NCBI GenBank assembly: GCA_051873875.1
Contig: JBJEFI010000128.1
Span: forward strand, 1-6,497
Source of the DNA: JBJEFI01 sp051873875
Lineage (GTDB): Bacteria; Bacillota; Bacilli; Bacillales; Bacillaceae_G
Reading direction: 5' to 3'
DNA length: 6,497 bases
The notes under the pieces are model-generated. The model searched no databases. It was not told where the DNA came from and saw nothing but the letters and a program-made list of their open reading frames with translations. Within the stretch, counting starts at the first letter, position 1. The number at the start of each line of letters is the position of its first letter. This document shows, piece by piece, positions 1-6,170 of the stretch. Both the position numbers and the translations under genes were made by a program.

Positions 1-232
1 CTTGATCCTCACTTTGACCAATGATTTCAAGTATTACCCCTTCTAATATACTACCTTTTTCTTTATTCGAAAGGTTATAGACAGTACTAACTAATTTAGT
101 CTCTGCAAATCTCGAATTTTCATTAATTCGAATATCTGACTGAGCAGCAGATACAAGATTTATAGGAATTATAGATACCAAAATTAATACTGAAAGAAGC
201 ACCCCCATCCATTTGCCCATAGCTTTATTCAT
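1..232 (-). CDS. N-terminal part of an exported protein of unknown function (runs off the window)
   Basis: The minus-strand frame opens at the ATG at 232-230 and stays open for 77 codons to the window edge. The first 30 residues form a classical signal peptide: a short positive start (MNKAMGKWMG), a hydrophobic core (VLLSVLILVSIIPINLV) and a likely signal peptidase I site after SAA, so the mature protein would start near QSDIR. No lipobox cysteine is seen. The visible mature part (INENSRFAETKLVST, then VYNLSNKEKGSILEGVILEI) matches no family I can name. The first ATG is preferred because a GGGAGGGG Shine-Dalgarno lies just upstream; the internal ATGs at codons 5 and 9 lack one and would shorten the signal peptide. 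The gene is probably monocistronic, with its own promoter and two Spo0A-type boxes upstream. That it is exported is well supported; its function is unknown. Confidence 0.8.
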   Translation of the reverse strand, partial: MNKAMGKWMGVLLSVLILVSIIPINLVSAAQSDIRINENSRFAETKLVSTVYNLSNKEKGSILEGVILEIIGQSEDQ

Positions 233-236
233 TCTT

Positions 237-245
237 CCCCTCCCT
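237..245 (-). promoter_or_regulatory. Ribosome binding site of the exported-protein gene
   Basis: On the minus strand this reads AGGGAGGGG, ending four bases before the ATG at 232. The GGAGG core sits at six bases, which is ideal spacing and fixes this start over the two downstream in-frame ATGs. Confidence 0.75.
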
Positions 246-252
246 GAAATTT

Positions 253-293
253 TTGTCGAAGTATAGCTAATATATGATTGTATATTTCGACAA
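253..293 (-). promoter_or_regulatory. Pair of inverted Spo0A (0A) boxes in the leader
   Basis: The plus strand carries TTGTCGAA at 253-260 and TTCGACAA at 286-293, an 8-bp perfect inverted repeat with a 25-base gap. Both arms match the known 0A box (core TGTCGAA). Read along the gene, they lie between the sigma-A-like -10 at 304-309 and the start codon, the arrangement used for Spo0A repression at abrB. The upstream box also overlaps the -35 position of a second possible promoter, which would fit activation instead. A one-mismatch copy (TTATCGAA) lies at 369-376. The match is seen directly; regulation by Spo0A is inferred. Confidence 0.6.
260..288 (-). promoter_or_regulatory. Possible second promoter, overlapping a 0A box
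   Basis: A good -10 (TATACT, 265-260 on the minus strand) lies 17 bases from a poor -35 (GAAATA, 288-283). The 0A box at 293-286 covers this -35 position. Spo0A-activated sigma-A promoters such as spoIIG show this design, with the box replacing a good -35. It is an alternative to the promoter at 304-331 and both could be used. The evidence is short-motif matching only. Confidence 0.3.
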
Positions 294-303
294 TTCATAA
301 TTC

Positions 304-331
304 ATTTTAGTCCAATCGAATGGATTGTCAA
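304..331 (-). promoter_or_regulatory. Sigma-A-type promoter for the exported-protein gene
   Basis: On the minus strand a perfect -35 TTGACA (331-326) and a -10 TAAAAT (309-304) are separated by 16 bases. Transcription would start near 297, giving a leader of roughly 65 bases that contains both 0A boxes. Confidence 0.6.
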
Positions 332-379
332 TGCGAAATTAGATATTTTTTACTTTACTACATAAATTTTATCGAAATA

Positions 380-404
380 AAAAAGAGGCAGAGAAAACAT
401 ATTC
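380..404. repeat. Imperfect direct repeat, copy 1
   Basis: AAAAAGAGGCA, a short gap, then AAACATATTC. The same two blocks recur at 1454-1476 with a 2-base instead of a 4-base gap. This copy is one arm and the loop of the leftward terminator at 382-418. Confidence 0.45.
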
Positions 405-418
405 CCTTCTACCTCTTT
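382..418 (-). terminator. Rho-independent terminator, leftward
   Basis: Arms 382-392 and 408-418 form an 11-bp stem. In minus-strand RNA it is AAAGAGGUAGA paired with UCUGCCUCUUU, continuous with one G-U pair, and it is followed by a run of T (complement of the A-rich 377-384). It lies just past the end of the decayed SH3-protein gene and is presumably that gene's original terminator. Confidence 0.7.
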
Positions 419-420
419 CT

Positions 421-1374
421 GTAAATTACTTATATCAAGCAATATCAAAATGTAATGATTACAGTTAATTTTATACCAAGTATTTCCGTATATATCCTTT
501 GCTTTCCCTAGGACATTAACTTTTTCTCCACTGCCGATTGTGCCTAGCTTCTAGTAGCTTACACCAGATCCTCCACGAACTTTCCAAGTACCACTAATCG
601 TACCTGAATTTGAACTTGTAAATGTGATTGCGTCATATCGAACATATGTATCATATTTTTTGTCAGTTTGCGCTCCCAGGGAAAACTGGAGTTCAACCAT
701 TTCTTGTAAGTTTATGTCATAAGAAGTATATGAATAGCTGTTATCTAATTGTACGGCTGCACCGTAAACATAACCTATTCTGCCACCAACATCAACTTTC
801 AACTAATCAGGACCGTTTGATGAGATATACGGATATTTAACTCCGCTGCACAGTACAGCAAATGGAACTAAATTACCAGATGTATTATCATAGACTGCTA
901 AATTGCTAAGGACTACAAAACTAGAGCCTGAATTGCTTTGGCTTCCGTTCAAATTTTTAATAGACGCACCATCAGACAATTTAGTTGCCTCTTTCCATAC
1001 ATATCCATAGCCACTTCCGTACTTAATTTGACGCCAATTCCCATAGTCACTTACAATTCGGATAGGTTTGACCTTTGACTAGAGAGCCGACCTGTACTAA
1101 ACTCCCGCTGAAATTATCATAGATAGCTACACCAATATCAACAACTTCAAAATAAGGATTAGTAAAACGAAAAACTTCTTTTCTTCTATTGATAATGCTT
1201 CCTCTGCAAGAACAGCTATCTCTTGATTCATTTCTACATTATCAATGCCTATATCAAGAGTAGGCTCTTCAACAAACTCTTGTAAAGAATCCTCAGTAAC
1301 AATAGGAGTTTCTTCTACTAATTCATAACTTGGTATGCAACTAGAATTTAATACCTTTATTATATACTTTTCAT
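421..1374 (-). pseudogene. Decayed gene for a wall-associated protein with SH3-like repeats
   Basis: Homologous-looking protein can be read through all three minus frames. After a possible start at 1374 comes an acidic stretch (ETPIVTEDSLQEFVEEPTLD). Next is SH3-like repeat 1 (about 1142-978, VAIYDNFSGSLV to YGSGYGYVWKEATKL) and repeat 2 (about 916-746, LAVYDNTSGNLV to GRIGYVYGAAVQL). Then come a linker (INLQEMVELQFSLGAQTDK) and an SH3b module (GTISGTWKVRGGSGVSY, stop, KLGTIGSGEKVNVLG, NTWYKI). The linker resembles those in Gram-positive N-acetylglucosaminidase autolysins; no catalytic domain is present. Lesions: TAG at 805-803 where repeat 1 has Trp; TAG at 553-551; a one-base loss near 1179-1182; a one-base gain near 1057-1061. 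One base missing after the ATG (1368-1371) would restore MKKYIIKVLNSS, but no hydrophobic signal core follows. After WYKI the frame drifts into the terminator, so the C-terminus is also altered. Family assignment rests on recalled sequence resemblance. Confidence 0.75.
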
Positions 1375-1434
1375 TTTGTTAGAACTCTGATTTTTAACAA
1401 CTCAATAAAAATTTAAAAATATATGATAAAAACA

Positions 1435-1453
1435 CCAATATCTCTTGATATGG
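1435..1453 (-). terminator. Weak possible second terminator, leftward
   Basis: A small AT-rich hairpin: CCATATC, loop AAGA, GATATTGG with one bulged base in minus-strand sense, followed by TGTTTTTATC. It lies downstream of the stronger hairpin at 1503-1536 and could back it up. Stability is low and it may be chance. Confidence 0.25.
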
Positions 1454-1476
1454 AAAAAGAGGCATTAAACATATTC
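1454..1476. repeat. Imperfect direct repeat, copy 2
   Basis: AAAAAGAGGCA then AAACATATTC, matching the terminator half at 380-404. It sits on the other flank of the decayed SH3-protein gene, downstream of the flippase gene. It has no long partner arm here, so it looks like a remnant of a second similar terminator or of a duplication. Confidence 0.4.
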
Positions 1477-1502
1477 ATATTGAATTCATAACAAAAAATC
1501 AC

Positions 1503-1536
1503 CTCTCCATTCTTTGAAAATCCAAAGGATGGAGAG
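1503..1536 (-). terminator. Rho-independent terminator of the glycosyltransferase-flippase operon
   Basis: Arms 1503-1516 (CTCTCCATTCTTTG) and 1523-1536 (CAAAGGATGGAGAG) form a 14-bp stem with a 6-base loop and one non-Watson-Crick position. On the minus strand it is followed after four bases by TTTTTT (1498-1493). It lies 34 bases past the stop of the flippase gene. There is no T run on the plus side, so it acts leftward. Confidence 0.8.
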
Positions 1537-1569
1537 ATGACCATACAAGCGCTTTATCAAAATAACCTA

Positions 1570-3099
1570 TCAGGAAATGAATTTCGAAACCACCTTCTTA
1601 GGCAACAGATTAATAATTTCCATAAAACCATCTCGATAAGTCACCAATAATGTTACCGAAAATACGATTACGCCAATTATTGAAGCTATAATCAAAATTA
1701 GTATTGGAGGAAATCCATAAAAAACAAATTCCTTTACTACAATTACTGCAATACCCATAATAATAGATGCCGGTAAAACTTTGATGATAACGAAGAGACT
1801 CCTTCTCCACTGACCTTTATCTAAATCTTTATATAAAGCAATTGATGTGGCAATTAAAAAGAAAAAAGCTAACATCGAAGTTGACAGCGCAGTACCCAAG
1901 TACCCAAAAAACTTAATGAAAATATAATTAAAAGCAATATTTAAAATGATAGTATATACGCTCAAACTAAATATCTTTTTAGTTTTTCTTTGGACATACA
2001 TTGCTTTTAAGATTATATATTGTATTCCTTGTACTAAGATTAATGGCGAATACACTAAGAGAGCATGATAAGTCATCGCTGTATCCACAGCATTAAATAA
2101 GCCTCTCTGATATATAACTGATATTAACGCATTTCCCAAAATGATAACACCCAAGGTCATTGGCATTAGAGTGATAATAGTAATTTTTATACCTCGATGC
2201 AGCGTTTCCTGGAATTTCTTTTGATCATTCCCTTGTTCCGAAAGCAATGTAAACAAAATAGCTACTATTGTTGTTGCATAAATGCCCTGTGGAATACTAA
2301 CTATCAAGGAAGAATTATTAAGATAGGTAACGGCTCCTTCAATTGTCCCAGAAGCAAAAACCTTATCAACCAAAACATTTATTTGACCCACAATGGAACT
2401 TAAAATTGCAGGAAAAAATAAAACAACAAAACTTCTTAAAAATACCTTATCACTTTTGAAAGTGAAATAGTATTTATAACCGTAACGCTTCAAACTAATT
2501 ATTTGAATAATAGTTCCTACCAAAACCCCAAAAACAAAACCATATGCCAAACTGTATATACCAAGTTCTTCAGCGAATAACAACCCGAAGACAGCACTCA
2601 TTAATGTTGCCAAAAGCCTTGATATTTGTGTTGGAATAAAACTACGGAAGCTTTGAAGATAGGATTCAAACATGCCGTTGACACTAATAAGCGCTAAAAA
2701 AACGACAAAAAACTGCATAACTTCAATTGAGGTTTCTAGCGTTTGTGCATTTACATCACTAAAGAACAAAGGTAAAAATATAGGAATTGCAAAGTATATA
2801 AGGATAGAACAAGAAACGAGTATCACAATTCCATTATTCAATAACGCACTGGCTGTCTTATAGCTTTCATTCTCATTTTCCTGTTTAGAGCGTGTAAATA
2901 AAGGAAGGAAGACACTGTTAAATCCTTCTGATGTCATTACAACTATAAGAGTTATCAAGGAGAAAGCAATTAAGTATCCATCCGTCAATGCTGAAGCCCC
3001 AAATTTATCTGCAAGTACTGCTTCTCTGACAAAACCAGCAAATTTTAAAATTAAAGATAATATTAATGTGATTAAACCAGCCTTTTTCAACGTTGCCAT
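1570..3099 (-). CDS. MurJ/MviN-family lipid-linked glycan flippase, probably for a surface polysaccharide
   Basis: A 509-residue, strongly hydrophobic protein with about 14 membrane segments, the usual length and topology of the MurJ (MOP superfamily) flippases that move undecaprenyl-linked precursors across the membrane. The N-terminus aligns without gaps to E. coli MurJ: GFVREAVLADKFGASALTDG (22-41), with R25, D40 and E58 matching R24, D39 and E57; a second family signature is IYQRGLFNAVDTAMT (329-343). K19 stands for R18. V53 stands for R52, and the YLNNSSLIVSIP stretch (259-270) has no residue for R270, so two cavity arginines important in MurJ are missing. This suggests a relative working on another lipid-linked glycan, as its glycosyltransferase neighbour implies. 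It is the second gene of an operon, 77 bases after the glycosyltransferase stop. The ATG has a GAAGGGAAG site about ten bases upstream. The family is secure; the substrate is inferred. Confidence 0.88.
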   Translation of the reverse strand: MATLKKAGLITLILSLILKFAGFVREAVLADKFGASALTDGYLIAFSLITLIVVMTSEGFNSVFLPLFTRSKQENENESYKTASALLNNGIVILVSCSILIYFAIPIFLPLFFSDVNAQTLETSIEVMQFFVVFLALISVNGMFESYLQSFRSFIPTQISRLLATLMSAVFGLLFAEELGIYSLAYGFVFGVLVGTIIQIISLKRYGYKYYFTFKSDKVFLRSFVVLFFPAILSSIVGQINVLVDKVFASGTIEGAVTYLNNSSLIVSIPQGIYATTIVAILFTLLSEQGNDQKKFQETLHRGIKITIITLMPMTLGVIILGNALISVIYQRGLFNAVDTAMTYHALLVYSPLILVQGIQYIILKAMYVQRKTKKIFSLSVYTIILNIAFNYIFIKFFGYLGTALSTSMLAFFFLIATSIALYKDLDKGQWRRSLFVIIKVLPASIIMGIAVIVVKEFVFYGFPPILILIIASIIGVIVFSVTLLVTYRDGFMEIINLLPKKVVSKFIS

Positions 3100-3176
3100 T
3101 TCTTTACTTTCTTCCCTTCACCTAAACATCTACTTCATCTTTTTTATGGAGCAAATGCGATTTAACCACTTGAAGC

Positions 3177-4421
3177 TCAATCGATTATTTTCAACATTAA
3201 GTTAAACCTTTCATCCCAAGTAGTTTCTTTTAGAAATTCATCCAATTCTCTATAGTCAAGACCTTGATTGATGACTTGTTTATAAAACGATTGTACTGCT
3301 ACAACTAATTCATCTGTCGAATCACAATGCTTAACAAATGGGTATTTGCTCAAATGAGGAATGCCAGTAGAAACAGTTGGCAAACCGAAATATAAATACT
3401 CATATATTTTAATCGGATCAACAGCTTCGGATAGTTTACTTTGTTTAAACGGAATGATACCGACATGCCACTTACTTACAAACTTATACAATTCACTCGG
3501 GTGAACTTTCCCATAGAAGTGGATATTATCATGTTTTTCGATTTTTTGCATATAAAAACTCGATACACCATGTCCTACAAGATGGATATTCATCTTCGGA
3601 TTGGCTGCTAATGCAAAAACGTAATCCCAATCAAACCAAGACTCAGTTAAATGGCCGAAGTATCCAACATGGATTTTACTATCTGTTTCTTCCATTTTAT
3701 TTGCTATAAACCGCTTATCTTCACCGGATAACTTTGGAGTATAGCCATTTCCCACCACATGTATGTTTTCATTTAAAGATGCAAATTTTCCTTTCAACGG
3801 TTCAGACACCGCAAAAATATAATTTGAATCTTTTACAATTTGTTGTTCTAAGCTCCTTTTATACCAAGGTGCGTGGCCCACTTTTTGGAATTCTTCCCAC
3901 TCATCCATGATGTCATAAATAATCTTATAGTTTTTATTCGCTAATTTTCCTTCTATATCTTTAAAGAGACCTGCTGGAAAGGTAATGTAAAAATGTTTGT
4001 TTTTTTGCTCAAACAAATCAAGATTTTCAAGGGTATTGTAAAAGTCATATAATGGCATTTGATAAACATTAGGGAAGACATTTTGATAAGACTTCTCTAA
4101 AATCTCTTTCGGCTCCCATTGCCAAACAACATATAATACCAAGAAACTCTTTTCACTTAAATATTTTGCCAAATTTATTGTTCTTTGATTATAAACTTCG
4201 TCAAATTCCAGAGCAGATGTAACAATAGCTATTCCCTTTATCTCTGACCAATTTACATCTTCAGATAATGTCTTGTATAAATTTTGCATCCTTAATAAAT
4301 TGTTTTTAGAACTTCTCTTGTATCCATATTTCGTTAAACTGCGTCTAATTATTTTCGACAGCGTAGGTGTTATGCCTCCCTCACGAAAATGATTGGCGAT
4401 TTTCTTGACACGATTTATCAT
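3177..4421 (-). CDS. GT-B glycosyltransferase (GT1/GT4-like), surface polysaccharide
   Basis: A 414-residue cytoplasmic protein with the two-domain GT-B plan. The N-terminal acceptor half begins with a basic amphipathic stretch (1-41), typical of membrane-associated transferases, then a Rossmann-like start, GIAIVTSALEFDEVYNQR (63-80). IIYDIMDEWEEF (167-178) resembles the Y-D-x-M-D-E segment of TuaH-like enzymes. The C-terminal nucleotide-sugar half includes HVGYFGHLTESWFDWDYV (251-268), NIHLVGHG (278-285) and the donor-binding E-x7-E-type motif AVDPIKIYEYLYFGLPTVST (333-352), with E332 and E341 likely the two acids. It would add a sugar to a lipid-linked glycan later moved by the flippase downstream. 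AGGAGT lies about 12 bases before the ATG. TATAAT at 4457-4452 is a candidate -10, but no convincing -35 accompanies it. TuaH of teichuronic acid synthesis is the closest recalled relative; donor and acceptor are unknown. Confidence 0.85.
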   Translation of the reverse strand: MINRVKKIANHFREGGITPTLSKIIRRSLTKYGYKRSSKNNLLRMQNLYKTLSEDVNWSEIKGIAIVTSALEFDEVYNQRTINLAKYLSEKSFLVLYVVWQWEPKEILEKSYQNVFPNVYQMPLYDFYNTLENLDLFEQKNKHFYITFPAGLFKDIEGKLANKNYKIIYDIMDEWEEFQKVGHAPWYKRSLEQQIVKDSNYIFAVSEPLKGKFASLNENIHVVGNGYTPKLSGEDKRFIANKMEETDSKIHVGYFGHLTESWFDWDYVFALAANPKMNIHLVGHGVSSFYMQKIEKHDNIHFYGKVHPSELYKFVSKWHVGIIPFKQSKLSEAVDPIKIYEYLYFGLPTVSTGIPHLSKYPFVKHCDSTDELVVAVQSFYKQVINQGLDYRELDEFLKETTWDERFNLMLKIID

Positions 4422-4479
4422 AAAAGAATTACACTCCTAGAAATAATGCATATTATAATAATAAATTCCGCTAAAATTA

Positions 4480-4508
4480 TTTACCCAATATCAAATATAT
4501 TGTATCCT
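4480..4508 (+). promoter_or_regulatory. Weak candidate promoter for the polymerase-like gene
   Basis: TTTACC (4480-4485) and TATCCT (4503-4508) at 17-base spacing, each 4 of 6 to the sigma-A consensus. TATGAT at 4513-4518 is an alternative -10 without a good -35. The 133-base gap between the two divergent genes is very AT-rich, so such matches are cheap; a promoter must exist here but its exact place is uncertain. Confidence 0.3.
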
Positions 4509-4541
4509 AATGTATGATAAATGTTAAGACATAATAATATT

Positions 4542-4546
4542 GGAGG
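4542..4546 (+). promoter_or_regulatory. Ribosome binding site that selects a TTG start
   Basis: GGAGG ends eight bases before TTG at 4555 but 17 bases before the in-frame ATG at 4564. Spacing favours TTG as the true start. Confidence 0.7.
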
Positions 4547-4554
4547 ATATCTAG

Positions 4555-5943
4555 TTGTTTACAATGAATAAGGAAAAGTTTATTTACTTATTAGTACTTT
4601 TTATAGCAATTCAACCTATTATAGATATTTTGACCACTTTTTCCATAGAGATTCTAAATACAGGAGCAACCTTTGGATTGTTTATAAGAGTTGCATATAT
4701 GATACTCAGTACTGTTTTTATTTTATCTCAAGTCAAGCAATCTACGTTAGCGAAAAAGTCTTTGTATTACTTAATTACTATGGGTATATTCGTAGTAGCT
4801 AATCTTATTGTTGGTTATTTTTACAAGCCGCATTTTTATTTATTCAGTGAAGTAAAGTATATTGTAAAAACTATTTATGCTGTAATAACTTTTATAAGTT
4901 TACTCCTTGTTTTTGAATATTTCAGAAAAAATAATGTGGAATATAAAAAGTTATTTTTAAATGTATTTGTAATAAGCTCAATAACAATCGGATTTGTCAT
5001 GATTGTTTCTATCCTTACTAAGACAAGTTTATCAAGTTACGACTGGACAAAAGTAGGGTACGTAGGTTGGTTCTATGCCGGTAATGAGATTGGTGCGATT
5101 TGCGCAATCATATTACCAATTCTCAGTTATTATGCTATTTCAAAGACATCTAGCACAAAAACAATCTATACATGGATTCCTTTTGTTTTAATTGGTATTT
5201 CATTAGTCATGTTCGGCACTAAAGTTGGATTCCTTTCATTGATTGTTGTGCTTCTCGTAACTATCATAATTCTTTTAATAGCAATCTTTTTGAAGAAAAA
5301 TAAATCAATCAAAAAGAACCTACAGTTAAATTTCGGTATATCTTTATTTTTGTTAATATCTTTAGTTATTTCAACACCTTTTACACCGATTTATAAAAAC
5401 ACTTTTGCTCACTTGTCATTGTTAGGGATTGAGTTCAATCAAGCTGACGAAAGTACTAGTCAAACAGAAACTCAGCCAAATAAGGATAGTCATACCGATA
5501 CTACAATCAACAACGACCAATTAGAAAACCTTATTTTAAGTAGTAGAGAGCTTTTTCTAGAAAGTTATAAAGAATTCTATAGCCAAGCTCCTCTCAGCCA
5601 AAAGTTATTTGGTATGGGTTATGGAGGAAATTTCACACAAGAACCTAAAATGATAGAAATGGACTATTTTGACATATTCTATTCATTTGGAATTTTAGGA
5701 TCGGTTTTGTATTTTCTGCCATTTTTATATACAGGTGTAATTATTTTACGTTATTTGATTCATAATTTAGGAATGATTTTCACACCAAAATACGCTCTTC
5801 TTTTATCTTCCGTTATGTTGATTTTAGGAATTGCATTTTTAGCTGGACATGTTTTCACTGCTCCTGCAGTAAGTATATATGTAGCTTTTATTTTTGCCTA
5901 TTTATTAAATGATTTGAAATCTGCAACTAAACAGTCTCAATGA
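4555..5943 (+). CDS. O-antigen ligase/polymerase-like (Wzy/WaaL family) membrane protein
   Basis: A 462-residue protein with about 11-12 membrane segments, normal for O-antigen ligase/polymerase proteins, which join lipid-linked glycan units on the outer face of the membrane. Landmarks are GWFYAGNEIGAICAIILPI (171-189), VMFGTKVGFLSLIVV (218-232), and a large outer loop (about 277-370) before the last segments. The loop holds a polar, low-complexity stretch (297-322, rich in T, S, Q, N, D), then SSRELFLESYKEFY (329-342), APLSQKLFGMGYGG (345-358) and EMDYFDIFYSFGILG (368-382). The last two are typical of Firmicute members, where the arginine after SS and the loop residues probably belong to the active site. 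Start: TTG at 4555, from SD spacing. It diverges from the glycosyltransferase-flippase unit and ends in its own terminator. Whether it polymerises or ligates cannot be told from sequence. TuaE is a functional analogue, not a proven orthologue. Confidence 0.82.
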   Translation: MFTMNKEKFIYLLVLFIAIQPIIDILTTFSIEILNTGATFGLFIRVAYMILSTVFILSQVKQSTLAKKSLYYLITMGIFVVANLIVGYFYKPHFYLFSEVKYIVKTIYAVITFISLLLVFEYFRKNNVEYKKLFLNVFVISSITIGFVMIVSILTKTSLSSYDWTKVGYVGWFYAGNEIGAICAIILPILSYYAISKTSSTKTIYTWIPFVLIGISLVMFGTKVGFLSLIVVLLVTIIILLIAIFLKKNKSIKKNLQLNFGISLFLLISLVISTPFTPIYKNTFAHLSLLGIEFNQADESTSQTETQPNKDSHTDTTINNDQLENLILSSRELFLESYKEFYSQAPLSQKLFGMGYGGNFTQEPKMIEMDYFDIFYSFGILGSVLYFLPFLYTGVIILRYLIHNLGMIFTPKYALLLSSVMLILGIAFLAGHVFTAPAVSIYVAFIFAYLLNDLKSATKQSQ

Positions 5944-5970
5944 TCCGTGTTAATCAAATAGACATGACCG

Positions 5971-5999
5971 AAACCCCAATCCCACAGATTGGGGGTTTT
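5971..5999 (+). terminator. Strong Rho-independent terminator, rightward
   Basis: CCCCAATC (5974-5981), loop CCACA, GATTGGGG (5987-5994), one bulged G, then TTTT and more T-rich sequence; AAA at 5971-5973 can extend the stem past the bulge. It starts 27 bases after the stop of the polymerase-like gene and separates it from the next gene. Confidence 0.85.
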
Positions 6000-6102
6000 C
6001 TTTAAGCAACACTCTCTTTCCCTTTTCTCTTTATATAATTTCACCTCCGAAAAAGAAAGAATATTCACTACAGTTAAAAAATATGAACATATAGCAAATT
6101 AC

Positions 6103-6131
6103 TATATTACCTAAAGTTTTTCTGCTATACT
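6103..6131 (+). promoter_or_regulatory. Extended -10 promoter for the LTA-synthase-like gene
   Basis: TGCTATACT (6123-6131) is an extended -10 with TATACT; at 17 bases upstream TATATT (6103-6108) is a weak -35, which an extended -10 can tolerate. Transcription would start about 6138, leaving only about ten bases before the ribosome binding site at 6147. A small dyad, ATATAG / CTATAT (6089-6094 and 6102-6107), overlaps the -35 and could be an operator, though it is short. Confidence 0.45.
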
Positions 6132-6146
6132 TTTAGCAACTATCTT

Positions 6147-6170
6147 GGAGAGTGTGTGATGAAAATTTGA
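6147..6170 (+). promoter_or_regulatory. Ribosome binding site and three-codon mini-ORF at the start of the LTA-synthase-like gene
   Basis: GGAGAG (6147-6152) is ideally spaced for ATG at 6159, but that frame reads only Met-Lys-Ile and stops at TGA 6168-6170. The long frame overlaps it: TTG at 6167 shares two bases with that stop. Either the mini-ORF feeds ribosomes to the TTG by coupling, or one A has been lost from the run at 6162-6165; five As would give ATG AAA AAT TTG AAT, in frame with the long ORF. Confidence 0.45.

Noticed and set aside
551..802. Separate small gene of 83 codons
   Set aside because: It begins right after one TAG and ends at another, and the same SH3-like protein continues on both sides in the same frame, so it is a fragment of the pseudogene.
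551..805. TAG readthrough or recoding in the SH3-repeat gene
   Set aside because: The gene also has frame-changing indels and a lost N-terminal signal, and neighbours show no sign of special TAG use, so simple decay explains it better.
628..840. Open frame of 70 codons on the plus strand
   Set aside because: It is antisense to the decayed SH3-protein gene, has no ribosome binding site, and its translation shows no recognisable domain.
1610..1810. Open frame of 66 codons on the minus strand
   Set aside because: It is an out-of-frame shadow inside the flippase gene, with composition mirroring the AT-rich membrane segments.
2197..2863. Two short plus-strand open frames (2197-2403 and 2672-2863)
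   Set aside because: Both are antisense to the intact flippase gene and lack start signals.
4564..4566. ATG as start of the polymerase-like gene
   Set aside because: It is 17 bases from the GGAGG, while TTG at 4555 is eight bases away.
6041..6048. Perfect Shine-Dalgarno GGAGGTGA on the minus strand
   Set aside because: No ATG, GTG or TTG follows at a useful distance and the next codons run into TAA, so it does not mark a gene; at most it is a relic.
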